In this document: piece after piece, positions 7,078 to 13,109 of the stretch
How the letters are laid out: every line of letters begins with the position of its first letter
How positions within the stretch are numbered: the first letter of the stretch is position 1
NCBI GenBank assembly: GCA_016282215.1
Contig: JAEEKC010000128.1
Location: 1-13,109, forward strand
Length of the DNA stretch: 13,109 bases
Direction: 5' to 3'
Source: Lachnospiraceae bacterium
Lineage (GTDB): Bacteria > Bacillota > Clostridia > Lachnospirales > Lachnospiraceae
Made by a program: the position numbers and the translations under genes
Notes under the pieces: generated by a model
The model's database searches: none
Seen by the model: only the letters and a program-made list of their open reading frames with translations
Told to the model about the DNA's origin: nothing

Positions 7078-7807
7078 CAAGTTCGGCATTCTTTTGATAG
7101 GTCGTCTTCAGGATCTCCTGGATCTGTCCGCTGACCGCCTTCTTTTCTTCCCTGCTCATATCTTTCATATAGATGGGCTTACCGTATTCGATGACCACAT
7201 GGGCCTTTTTGATCTTCGGCATATGGTCTTCAAAAATCGCCGCGGTATTGTTCATTGTCACAGGGATAATGGGCGCGCCGGATTTTTCCGCCATCTTCAG
7301 GCTTCCGTCGTGGAAAGGCAGCAGGATATCGTCTGACTTATTTCTGGTCCCTTCCGGAAATACAAAGACCGAAATGCCCTCTTTCAGATATTCGATGTTC
7401 TTCAGGATCAGCTGCATTCCCTGCTTTAAATTATTTCTGTTTAAGAAAGTGCAGTACAGATATTTCATCCAGGTACGGAGCACCGGATAACGGAGCATTT
7501 CTTCCTTTGCCACAAAACCGCAAAGATAGGGCATGCGAACATATGTCAGGATGATATCAAAATAACTGCGGTGATTGCCAACATATAAAACCGCCTGGTC
7601 CTTCGGCACGTTTTCTTCCCCGATGACGGTAACTTTTGTGCCGGCGATGGCGATCACCACGCCAAAGGCCCAGTTCACGATCGCCAGGGAACTTGTCGCT
7701 TTTTTCTTTGGGTTCTTCAGCCCGATCAGCCATTCCACAAACTGGATGGGAATGCTGAAGAGCAAAAAGAAAAATACAAATATAATAGCAATGATAAAAC
7801 GGATCAT
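7073..7807 (-). CDS. plsC: 1-acyl-sn-glycerol-3-phosphate acyltransferase
   Basis: A 244-residue membrane enzyme of phospholipid synthesis that acylates lysophosphatidic acid to phosphatidic acid. It has a hydrophobic N-terminal anchor (about 2-20), the catalytic H-x4-D motif NHRSYFD at 78-84, and the glycerol-phosphate binding FPEGTR motif at 150-155, followed by PIIPVTMNN (179-187), all in family order and spacing. The start is the first possible ATG because TGA immediately precedes it in frame. The ribosome binding site is weak (AGAGG about 12 bases away). The gene follows trmL after 96 bases and is probably co-transcribed with it. Confidence 0.93.
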   Translation of the reverse strand: MIRFIIAIIFVFFFLLFSIPIQFVEWLIGLKNPKKKATSSLAIVNWAFGVVIAIAGTKVTVIGEENVPKDQAVLYVGNHRSYFDIILTYVRMPYLCGFVAKEEMLRYPVLRTWMKYLYCTFLNRNNLKQGMQLILKNIEYLKEGISVFVFPEGTRNKSDDILLPFHDGSLKMAEKSGAPIIPVTMNNTAAIFEDHMPKIKKAHVVIEYGKPIYMKDMSREEKKAVSGQIQEILKTTYQKNAELV

Positions 7808-7903
7808 TCAGCTGCTCAGCCTCTTTCTTTAATAAATCAATCGTTGTTTCCCGCATGTCGTCTGCAGTCTATCGTCTGCAGCCACATTCATATCAGAGAT
7901 TTT

Positions 7904-8395
7904 TCAGTTCCAGGACAGCCGGTGCAGTTTTCCTGCTTCCTCCAAGCCTGCGAAACCGTTCTGCCGCAGTGCTTCATAGAGCACGATGGAAACTGCGTTG
8001 GACAGATTCAGGGAACGGATCGTGGGAAGCATCGGGATCCGGATGCAGTCCTCTTCATGCGCCACCAGAATCTCTTCCGGGATGCCCGCGCTCTCTTTTC
8101 CGAACATGATGCAGTCATCCGGTCCGTATTGCACGTCCGCATAGGTACGTTTCGCTTTCGTCGTCGCGAGCCATACCTTTGCGCCGGGATGCTTTTGCAA
8201 AAAATCATTGTAATCGATGTACCGTGTCACATTCAGTTTGTCCCAGTAATCCATGCCCGCTCTTTTCAGCTGGCTTTCCCTGAGAGAAAAACCCAGGGGC
8301 TCGATCAGATGCAGGGACGTTCCAGTGGCTACGCAGGTACGTCCGATATTTCCTGTATTGGCCGGAATCTCCGGCTCGTGTAAGACAATCTCCAT
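7904..8395 (-). CDS. trmL: tRNA (cytidine(34)-2'-O)-methyltransferase
   Basis: A 163-residue SPOUT-fold enzyme that uses S-adenosylmethionine to 2'-O-methylate the wobble base of tRNA-Leu isoacceptors, as known for E. coli TrmL. Motifs are PEIPANTGNIGRTC at 8-21, MFGKESAGIPEEIL at 97-110, and IPMLPTIRSLNLSNAVSIV at 120-138, which forms the knotted cofactor site. Length is typical. It begins 3 bases after the aminotransferase stop with no clear ribosome binding site, so translation is probably coupled. Confidence 0.94.
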   Translation of the reverse strand: MEIVLHEPEIPANTGNIGRTCVATGTSLHLIEPLGFSLRESQLKRAGMDYWDKLNVTRYIDYNDFLQKHPGAKVWLATTKAKRTYADVQYGPDDCIMFGKESAGIPEEILVAHEEDCIRIPMLPTIRSLNLSNAVSIVLYEALRQNGFAGLEEAGKLHRLSWN

Positions 8396-8398
8396 ATT

Positions 8399-9565
8399 TT
8401 AAGACCGTTTCTCTATAAACCGCGCGATCCGCTCCATGGCGATCTTGAGATTCTCCAGTGAATATGCATAAGAAATTCTCAGGAAACCTTCGCCGCAGTC
8501 ACCGAAAGCCGTGCCCGGCACAACTGCCACTTCCTCTTCTTTCAGAAGTTCCATGGCAAACTCTTCACTGGTCATGCCGAATTTCTGAATGCAGGGGAAT
8601 ACATAAAAAGCGCCAAAGGGTTCAAAACAAGGCAGTCCCATTTCCTGAAAGGCATGCATCAAAAACCGCCTTCTCTGGTTATATGCTTCTCTCATTTCAG
8701 CCACATCCGCATCGCCGTTCTTCAACGCTTCCACAGCCGCATACTGGCTTGTCGTGGGAGCACACATGATGGCGAACTGATGGATCTTGGTCATCTGGGA
8801 CAGGATTTTCTGCGGTCCGCAGGCATAACCGAGCCTCCAGCCCGTCATGGCATAAGCCTTGGAAAAACCATTGATCAGAATGGTTCGCTCTTTCATGCCC
8901 GGCAAAGATACGATGGAGCAGTGCTCATCACCGTAGGTCAGCTCGGAGTAGATCTCATCGGAGATCACAAACAGATCGTGTTTTTCGATCAGCGGTGCAA
9001 TGGCTTCGAGATCTTTCCGCGCCATAATGGCACCTGTCGGATTATTCGGGAAAGGCAGCACCAGGATCTTGGTCTTGTCTGTGATCGCCGCTTCCAGCTC
9101 AGCCGCCGTCAGGCGGAACTCATTTTCTGCCTTCAGTTCAATGATCACCGGTTTTGCGCCTGCAAGGATTGCGCAGGGCTCATAGGAAACATAGGAAGGC
9201 TGCGGGATCAGCACCTCTTCGCCTTCGCCGGGATTGATCATTGCACGCAGGGCCAGATCGATGGCTTCGGAACCACCTACTGTTACCAGTACTTCCTCCT
9301 TCGGCAGATAATTGACACCGATCCGTCTTTTTAAATAATTGCAGATCTCCGTACGCAGTTCCATCAGACCGGAGTTGGAGGTATAAAAAGTGCGTCCCTT
9401 TTCCAGCGAATAAATACCCTCATCACGGATATGCCAGGGCGTATCAAAATCAGGTTCGCCCACACCGAGGGATATGGCTTCCGGCATCTCCGCCACAAGG
9501 TCAAAGAACTTGCGGATCCCGGAGGGTTTTAAGCCTACTACCTGTTTTGCCAGCGGATCTCTCAT
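8399..9565 (-). CDS. PLP-dependent class I/II aminotransferase
   Basis: A 388-residue cytoplasmic enzyme of the aspartate aminotransferase fold I, transferring amino groups from an amino acid to a 2-oxo acid. PLP-site residues are visible: GGSEAI at 97-102, Asn175 in NNPTG, Asp203 and Tyr206 in SDEIYSEL, Schiff-base Lys236 in GFSKAYAMTGWRLGY, Arg244, and the substrate-carboxylate Arg363 in FLRISYA. The closest recognisable type is the PatA/AspB-like group, so the amino donor is open (aspartate, aromatic, or alanine). Its ATG overlaps the stop of the lrp-type gene by 4 bases (ATGA). The coupling to an Lrp/AsnC regulator suggests amino-acid-responsive expression. Confidence 0.93.
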   Translation of the reverse strand: MRDPLAKQVVGLKPSGIRKFFDLVAEMPEAISLGVGEPDFDTPWHIRDEGIYSLEKGRTFYTSNSGLMELRTEICNYLKRRIGVNYLPKEEVLVTVGGSEAIDLALRAMINPGEGEEVLIPQPSYVSYEPCAILAGAKPVIIELKAENEFRLTAAELEAAITDKTKILVLPFPNNPTGAIMARKDLEAIAPLIEKHDLFVISDEIYSELTYGDEHCSIVSLPGMKERTILINGFSKAYAMTGWRLGYACGPQKILSQMTKIHQFAIMCAPTTSQYAAVEALKNGDADVAEMREAYNQRRRFLMHAFQEMGLPCFEPFGAFYVFPCIQKFGMTSEEFAMELLKEEEVAVVPGTAFGDCGEGFLRISYAYSLENLKIAMERIARFIEKRS

Positions 9566-10044
9566 GGTGTCACCTTCATCCTTTCATCCACCTCATCTTT
9601 GTGAAGAATCGTTCCGTGATCTTTATATTTCTTCAGGATAAAGTGTGTCGCGGTACTCATAACGGTTTCCAGCGTGGAAAGCTTGTCCGTCACAAAACCG
9701 GAAACCTCTTTTAATGTCTTTCCTTCCAGGGTAACCAAAAGGTCATAACCGCCGGAGATCAGATAAACCGAATTCACCTCCGGATACTTGTAGATCCTCT
9801 CCGCAATATTATCAAAGCCCTGTCCGCGCTGCGGTGTCACACGTACTTCGATCAGCGCCGTCACCTTCTCGATAGAAGTCTTTTCCCAGTCGATCAGAGT
9901 ATGATAACCACAGATGATACCGGATTCTTCCATGGCCTTTAATTCATTTGCCACTTCGATCTCAGGCTCTCCCATAATGATCGCCAGCTCTTTCAGATCG
10001 ATCCGGCTGTTTTTTTCGATAATTGCCAAAATTCTCTCTCTCAT
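9562..10044 (-). CDS. Lrp/AsnC-family transcriptional regulator
   Basis: A 160-residue DNA-binding protein. Residues about 1-50 form the winged helix-turn-helix (RIDLKELAIIMGEPEIEVANELKAMEESGII region) and about 62-140 the RAM effector-binding domain, with the glycine turn ISGGYDLLV at 96-104. The ATG at 10044 is chosen because AGGAGG lies 6 bases upstream and the product then has the usual length; the frame extends to 10095, but that would start at the predicted transcription start. It heads an operon with the aminotransferase, and it probably senses an amino acid and controls this operon. Confidence 0.92.
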   Translation of the reverse strand: MRERILAIIEKNSRIDLKELAIIMGEPEIEVANELKAMEESGIICGYHTLIDWEKTSIEKVTALIEVRVTPQRGQGFDNIAERIYKYPEVNSVYLISGGYDLLVTLEGKTLKEVSGFVTDKLSTLETVMSTATHFILKKYKDHGTILHKDEVDERMKVTP

Positions 10045-10082
10045 TTCCCGCCTCCTGAATTCAGCATTATTTTTCAGGTTTC

Positions 10083-10100
10083 TGTAGCCTGCCAACTACA
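10083..10100 (-). other. Short inverted repeat at the lrp-type transcription start
   Basis: TGTAG and CTACA arms of 5 bases flank an 8-base loop (TTGGCAGG on the minus strand). The arms sit just downstream of the predicted -10 box, where an autoregulatory operator would be expected. Size alone does not distinguish an operator from chance. Confidence 0.3.
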
Positions 10101-10102
10101 GC

Positions 10103-10131
10103 ATCATAGCACATTTCATGAAAAAAGTCTA
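10103..10131 (-). promoter_or_regulatory. Promoter of the lrp-type operon
   Basis: On the minus strand TAGACT (10126-10131), a 17-base spacer, and TATGAT (10103-10108) with an extended -10 TG one base upstream. The start would be near 10096, with a leader of about 50 bases before the regulator ATG at 10044. Confidence 0.6.
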
Positions 10132-10155
10132 TGATCAGACAAAATGTTGTATTGC

Positions 10156-10188
10156 AAAAAACCCTGCCACAAAATATGGCAGGGTTTT
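10156..10188 (-). terminator. Intrinsic terminator of the PadR-HAAS-DUF4097 operon
   Basis: A perfect 9-base stem, ACCCTGCCA (10161-10169) with TGGCAGGGT (10177-10185), extended by A/T pairs, with a 7-base loop. On the minus strand it ends in a run of six T. It lies about 25 bases after the DUF4097 stop. The plus-strand side ends in TTTTCTT, so it may also work in that direction. Confidence 0.88.
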
Positions 10189-10209
10189 CTTCGCAAACGA
10201 TGATCGTTT

Positions 10210-11073
10210 TCAGTTCTTGTAATTTCTTCCTACGCTCTCTCCGTCCACGGTGATACCGCCCATATCCGCTGAAAGTTCGAGCTTGTTCTTTCCGTTTCCG
10301 GTGCTGACATTGATACCGCCCATATCGCAATCGCATTTCAGTTTGTCATAGTTACCGCTGACGGTGATGCCGCCCATATCCGCATCTGCCTCCATTTCGG
10401 AAAAGTCACAGTCCTTGACATCAATGCCGCCCATCTGCGCCTTAATTTCGGCTTCATCAAAGCTGCAGTCCTCGATATCAATACCGCCCATATCCGCATT
10501 GATGTCAAGATCCTCCATTTTGGCATCCTTGATATCGATGCTGCCCATATCTGCATCCAGTTTCACATCTTCAAGGGTCAGGTCTTCAATCTCGATACTG
10601 CCCATGTTCATCGCAAGGTCCACTTCTACCTCCGAACCCGAAGGCACTGTGATCACGATTCTGGCACCCTTAAACCTGTTTTTAATATCATTGACACTGT
10701 TAATGTTTTTCTTTTTCGTCTTCTGTGTGATCTTCAGCACACCGTCCGTCACCTTATAGGCAGGCTCTTCGCCTTCCGGATAAGACTCGTAGGAAACTGC
10801 GTATTCATCGCCCTTCACAAGTCTGACATTACCGACTGCGATCTCACCCTTGATTTTCTTAAAAGTCTCGGTATTCTCACTGTGATCGCCTGCCATGGCA
10901 ACCGATGATCTCTCGCTGCCGCTATTCCAGCCCATCACACCGTTCCATATATCTTTTCCGACCCAGCCGCCGATGTGAATGAAGCATCCGATGATGATGC
11001 AGATCACCGTTGCTGCATTCAGCAGCCCTATATAAGTTCTCTTCCAGCCTGAGAATTTCTTTTCATCTGTCAT
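10210..11073 (-). CDS. Membrane-anchored DUF4097-type beta-repeat protein
   Basis: A 287-residue protein with one membrane segment at about 14-38 and a long C-terminal domain of repeated beta strands. From residue 156 the motif (D/N/Q)MG(S/G)I recurs at 156, 175, 194, 213, 232, 250 and 270, a 19-residue period typical of a beta-solenoid coil. Proteins of this DUF4097 type regularly occur with PadR and DUF1700/HAAS genes in Firmicutes; their biochemical role is not established. The ATG at 11073 has GGAGGAG 6 bases upstream; the longer frame from a TTG at 11088 contains that site and is rejected. Many surface Asp and Glu residues. It is the last gene of the operon, before the terminator. Confidence 0.9.
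   Translation of the reverse strand: MTDEKKFSGWKRTYIGLLNAATVICIIIGCFIHIGGWVGKDIWNGVMGWNSGSERSSVAMAGDHSENTETFKKIKGEIAVGNVRLVKGDEYAVSYESYPEGEEPAYKVTDGVLKITQKTKKKNINSVNDIKNRFKGARIVITVPSGSEVEVDLAMNMGSIEIEDLTLEDVKLDADMGSIDIKDAKMEDLDINADMGGIDIEDCSFDEAEIKAQMGGIDVKDCDFSEMEADADMGGITVSGNYDKLKCDCDMGGINVSTGNGKNKLELSADMGGITVDGESVGRNYKN
10250..10617 (-). repeat. Seven in-frame coding repeats, 57-base period
   Basis: Variants of CCGCCCATATCCGC (plus strand) recur about every 57 bases, seven times, within the DUF4097 gene. They code for the DMGGI-type coils. Spacings in residues are 19, 19, 19, 19, 18 and 20. Nucleotide identity is highest around the Met-Gly-Gly codons and low between them. Confidence 0.8.
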
Positions 11074-11089
11074 GATAATCTCCTCCAAA

Positions 11090-11142
11090 TTTATCTGTAG
11101 TTTTTCGCTTCAAATTTTCATATCGGGATTTACACTACCATA
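11090..11142 (-). repeat. Dispersed leader repeat, copy B
   Basis: Copy B fills most of the gap between the HAAS and DUF4097 genes. Minus strand: GGTAGTGTAAATCCCGATAT, then GAAAATTTGAAGCG, then AAAAACTACAGATAAA, followed directly by the GGAGGAG site. Its end arms GTAGT and ACTAC are complementary. Confidence 0.65.
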
Positions 11143-11146
11143 AAAA

Positions 11147-12154
11147 TCAAAGCTCATCTTTCTTTCTGAAAATGCCTGAGCACACCCCGTAGATAATGCC
11201 GGCAACCGGCCAGATGATCCAGGTTTTATACCAGGCAAAGGTCAAAAATGACCAGATCAGGTAGATCGCGCGGACTGTGGGCCAGTAGATTCCCATGATT
11301 CCGTTGACAAGCGGGTTAGCAAACCCCTCTTCGCCATCATCTGCAAAGGATCCGCCAACCGTATCTCTTGCATTCAGTTTCAGCAGCTGCTCATAGGATC
11401 CCATGATACTGCTTGCATGGATGATCAAAAATACGCCCAGTGCACAGAACACGAAGAGACAGATGACACCCATCGTGGAAAGGAAATCTCCAACCTTTGT
11501 CAGTCCGAAGGGGGTGATACCATCAAGGACTGCAACCGGCACCCAGCAAAGTGCACAAAGGGTAATGCCGATGGTCAGCTGTACTGCGTAGCTGCTCTTG
11601 AAGTGATCTTTTTCCTGATGCACAAAAGTCGCTGTTGCATAATCAATGGAACAAAGTTCTTTTTTCATGAATTTCCAGCGGTCCGTGATATTTCCGCTGA
11701 TGATGAAGAGCATGACCGCAACGGCGATCATCACGAACATCGGGATCACGCCGAGGGCGTCCGGCAGAAAACTTACCACCCCGGTCAGGATCGGCCAGGT
11801 AACACTGATGATGATGATCCCAACTCCGAGTGCGATGCCGAAAGCCGATTTTGCTTCATCCCTGAGGAAATCCTTGACCTCGTCAAAACTGATCATCCTT
11901 CTCGGGCTCTCCTGCATGGTCGCTTTTTCCTGTTCCACTTCTTCTTCCAGGCCAAGTTCCTCGGCCAGTTCGTCCAAGTTGCCGAATTCAGAGATCACAG
12001 TGCCGACTGCCTCGTTCTCGCTCTTTCCTTCTTCGATCAGTTCCCGGTATTTATCTTCCATCATCTGACCGAGTTCATTTTTTGCCTTTCTTACCTCCGC
12101 CGTGTTGGGAAGGTTGGCAAACATATTTTCCAAATAATTCCGAATGATTTCCAT
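11147..12154 (-). CDS. HAAS/DUF1700-type multi-pass membrane protein
   Basis: A 335-residue protein. Residues 1-70 form the helical HAAS-like domain (IRNYLENMFANLPNTAEVRK, then GKSENEAVGTVISEFGNLDELAEELG), which in this family is thought to signal together with the neighbouring PadR regulator. About five or six membrane segments follow, near 105-130, 134-155, 190-212, 225-247, 286-305 and 308-328. AGGAGG sits 8 bases before the ATG. It lies between the padR-type and DUF4097 genes, the usual order for this gene set. It probably helps sense an envelope state, but the signal is unknown. The 154-base gap upstream carries repeat copy C. Confidence 0.9.
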   Translation of the reverse strand: MEIIRNYLENMFANLPNTAEVRKAKNELGQMMEDKYRELIEEGKSENEAVGTVISEFGNLDELAEELGLEEEVEQEKATMQESPRRMISFDEVKDFLRDEAKSAFGIALGVGIIIISVTWPILTGVVSFLPDALGVIPMFVMIAVAVMLFIISGNITDRWKFMKKELCSIDYATATFVHQEKDHFKSSYAVQLTIGITLCALCWVPVAVLDGITPFGLTKVGDFLSTMGVICLFVFCALGVFLIIHASSIMGSYEQLLKLNARDTVGGSFADDGEEGFANPLVNGIMGIYWPTVRAIYLIWSFLTFAWYKTWIIWPVAGIIYGVCSGIFRKKDEL

Positions 12155-12170
12155 TCTCTCATCCTCCTTG

Positions 12171-12226
12171 TCTGTTAGCAGTTTTGCACCACTGTATTTT
12201 CATACCATGCTTCGCACTGCCTTTAA
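12171..12226 (-). repeat. Dispersed leader repeat, copy C
   Basis: Copy C lies in the gap between the padR-type and HAAS genes. Minus strand: AAAGGCAGTGCGAAGCATGG, then TATGAAAATAC, then AAAACTGCTAACAG before the AGGAGG site. End arms are GCAGT/ACTGC, compared with GTAGT/ACTAC in copies A and B. At the tip GUAU pairs with AUAC around a GAAA tetraloop. An ATG at 12203 opens a 14-codon frame that closes 4 bases before the HAAS start. Confidence 0.65.
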
Positions 12227-12308
12227 CGATTATTTCCGGCTGTCATTTTCATGTCATACTACAAACTGCCGAAATGTCTTATCTCAACTCTCGTTTCCCT
12301 GCCCGGCC

Positions 12309-12725
12309 TTATCCGACCGGTACAAGCCCTGTTTCCGCTCCGGCTCCGTTTCCGCTGTCTCCCGGTCCGGTGTCCTGCTGAATAAAGTGCTCTACAACTT
12401 CCTTCGTCAGCGTCCATTCAGCGCATTTTTCTTTGTAGTACGCTCTTCCCTGCTCCGTGATCCTGTAGTAGGTTCTTTTCTTGCCGCTTCCCGTGGTGTC
12501 CGGCTCCGCTACGTAGGATTCCACATATCCGTTCTTCTCCATCCTGGTAAATGCCGAATACAGCGTTGTTTCCTTGATGATGTATTTCCCTTCCGTCAGG
12601 GTCCGGATCTGCTTGGATATCTCATATCCGTAGGACGGTTCCTTCTGCAGGATGAACAGGATCATCGTGTCGTTGTATCCGCGGATGACATCTGAGCTGA
12701 TGCCTGCCGTCATGTTCTGATCCAT
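12309..12725 (-). CDS. PadR-family transcriptional regulator
   Basis: A 138-residue repressor-type protein. The winged helix-turn-helix spans about 18-90: ILFILQKEPSYGYEISKQI, then IKETTLYSAFTRMEKNGYV and the wing GSGKKRTYYRIT. The short C-terminal helix is followed by a low-complexity Gly-rich tail at 119-138, which is unusual for the family. The ribosome binding site AGGAGGTG is near-perfect, 5-6 bases upstream. It is the first gene of the HAAS-DUF4097 operon and is likely an autoregulator acting on the promoter at 12900-12928. Confidence 0.92.
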   Translation of the reverse strand: MDQNMTAGISSDVIRGYNDTMILFILQKEPSYGYEISKQIRTLTEGKYIIKETTLYSAFTRMEKNGYVESYVAEPDTTGSGKKRTYYRITEQGRAYYKEKCAEWTLTKEVVEHFIQQDTGPGDSGNGAGAETGLVPVG

Positions 12726-12740
12726 TCCTTCACCTCCTAA

Positions 12741-12795
12741 TTTATCAGTAGTTTATCGGTTCAGTTTTTTCATATTGGACTTTACACTACCCTTT
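12741..12795 (-). repeat. Dispersed leader repeat, copy A
   Basis: Copy A lies in the padR leader, between the tandem units and the ribosome binding site. Minus strand: AAAGGGTAGTGTAAAGTCC, then AATATGAAAA, then GATAAACTACTGATAAA. End arms GTAGT and ACTAC are complementary. It has an internal six-codon frame (MKKLNR). Confidence 0.65.
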
Positions 12796-12809
12796 CTCCT
12801 CTTTTTGTA

Positions 12810-12896
12810 CTTCGCCAGTCATTACAACGACTGTCGTACTTCGCCTGTCGTTACTTTGTCAGACGTTGCTTTGTCTGTCGTACTATGTCTGTCGTA
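12810..12896 (-). repeat. Six tandem 14-15 bp units just downstream of the padR promoter
   Basis: Plus-strand units begin at 12810, 12825, 12839, 12854, 12869 and 12883, with lengths 15, 14, 15, 15, 14 and 14. On the minus strand the two best are TACGACAGACATAG and TACGACAGACAAAG. The array starts at the predicted transcription start and runs about 85 bases into the leader, ending about 15 bases before copy A. The position fits a multi-site operator or an RNA leader element. One unit contains an ACGAC-A-GTCGT palindrome. Confidence 0.75.
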
Positions 12897-12899
12897 GTA

Positions 12900-12928
12900 A
12901 AAATACCACCTTTTCAATTCGTTGTCAA
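12900..12928 (-). promoter_or_regulatory. Promoter of the PadR-HAAS-DUF4097 operon
   Basis: On the minus strand consensus -35 TTGACA (12923-12928), a 17-base spacer, and -10 TATTTT (12900-12905). Transcription would start near 12893, giving a leader of about 168 bases that includes the tandem units and repeat copy A. Confidence 0.75.
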
Positions 12929-12947
12929 TACGATTTTTCAAAAAAAC

Positions 12948-12975
12948 TTCAAAATAGTTCGGAATATGGTACTAT
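12948..12975 (+). promoter_or_regulatory. Candidate promoter for the right-edge gene
   Basis: TTCAAA (12948-12953), a 16-base spacer and TACTAT (12970-12975), with an extended -10 TG one base upstream. It points toward the plus-strand gene at the right edge and lies about 20 bases from the -35 of the padR promoter on the other strand. Confidence 0.5.
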
Positions 12976-13099
12976 GATGATAGTTTACGGTTTTCTGAAT
13001 CAAGAGAATTGCTGTGAGAATGATTGCAAGAGTTGCCAACAGCATAGAGCAATTCGTATCATGAAATCGAAATATGAAAAACAAATACAGGAGAATTCC

Positions 13100-13109
13100 A
13101 TGACGGAAA
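13100..13109 (+). CDS. Start of a plus-strand gene, product unknown (truncated at window edge)
   Basis: An ATG at 13100 has AGGAG (13088-13092) 7 bases upstream and reads MTE to the edge. Too little is present to identify a product. The same frame is open back to an ATG at 12977 and contains a Cys-rich stretch (NCCENDCKSC), with another ATG at 13061. Neither upstream ATG has a good ribosome binding site, and the candidate promoter would place the transcript start after 12977, so 13100 or 13061 is favoured. Confidence 0.45.

Larger units (their letters stand above)
12726..13099. other. Divergent control region between padR-type gene and right-edge gene
   Basis: This 374-base gap has no complete gene that I can support. 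From left to right it holds the padR ribosome binding site, repeat copy A, six 14-15 bp tandem units, the minus-strand padR promoter, a candidate plus-strand promoter, and the leader of the right-edge gene. Each part is listed separately. Confidence 0.7.

Noticed and set aside
7557..7856. Minus-strand frame beginning MRETTIDLLKKEAEQLNDPF upstream of plsC
   Set aside because: The first 17 residues look plausible as a helix, but there is no ribosome binding site and the rest is out-of-frame plsC. It could be a remnant, but I cannot support a gene.
7858..7881. 10-bp direct repeat TCGTCTGCAG, 14-base period, between trmL and plsC
   Set aside because: Only two units; similar in period to the padR array but not in sequence, so probably chance or a local duplication.
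8654..9334. 226-codon plus-strand open frame
   Set aside because: It is antisense to the aminotransferase, whose motifs are all intact.
11417..12178. 253-codon plus-strand open frame
   Set aside because: It is antisense to the HAAS gene, is rich in His/Asp/Phe from reversed membrane codons, and has no supporting start site.
2260..12795. Repeat family as a known riboswitch such as c-di-GMP-I, or as IS256-type transposon ends
   Set aside because: The tetraloops and the TTTACAC-like string prompted both ideas, but the conserved cores of known riboswitches are absent and no transposase or target duplication is seen.
12810..12896. Tandem units as a CRISPR array
   Set aside because: Units are 14-15 bp, abut each other with no spacers, and no cas gene is present.

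Overview
The window looks like a chromosomal piece of a Gram-positive anaerobe of the class Clostridia, most likely Lachnospiraceae. The reasons are moderate GC content, strong AGGAGG-type ribosome binding sites, a lipoprotein-anchored amino-acid ABC importer, a PadR-HAAS-DUF4097 operon, and a large protein that recalls a Lachnospiraceae family of unknown function. The species assignment is inference. Almost all genes lie on the minus strand. The exceptions are one acetyltransferase gene and the first bases of a gene at the right edge.

Right to left, in the direction of minus-strand transcription: (1) 12725-10210 is a three-gene operon coding for a PadR-family repressor, a HAAS-type membrane protein and a membrane-anchored DUF4097 beta-repeat protein. 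It has a near-consensus promoter (12900-12928), an array of six 14-15 bp repeats just downstream of that promoter, and an intrinsic terminator (10156-10188). (2) 10044-5519 is a run of five genes: an Lrp/AsnC regulator, a class I aminotransferase translationally coupled to it, tRNA methyltransferase TrmL, acyltransferase PlsC, and a vWA/metallopeptidase-like protein. (3) 5072-5515 is a plus-strand GNAT acetyltransferase, convergent with group 2. (4) 4813-2416 is a polar amino-acid ABC importer in the order binding lipoprotein, permease, ATPase. (5) 2243 to the left edge is a large uncharacterised protein of at least 747 residues whose leader contains a candidate SigD (flagellar sigma) promoter.

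The most unusual feature is a family of seven diverged repeats of about 40-55 bp (copies A-G). All seven are on the minus strand in the same orientation, and each sits in a leader or intra-operon gap upstream of a gene; six lie immediately before the ribosome binding site. They precede padR, the HAAS gene, the DUF4097 gene, the binding-protein gene, the permease gene, the vWA gene and the large unknown gene. Two copies lie downstream of good promoters, so they are transcribed leaders rather than promoters. Base changes in the terminal arms partly compensate each other, which suggests an RNA hairpin. Whether this is a regulatory leader element or a small mobile repeat cannot be settled from this window.
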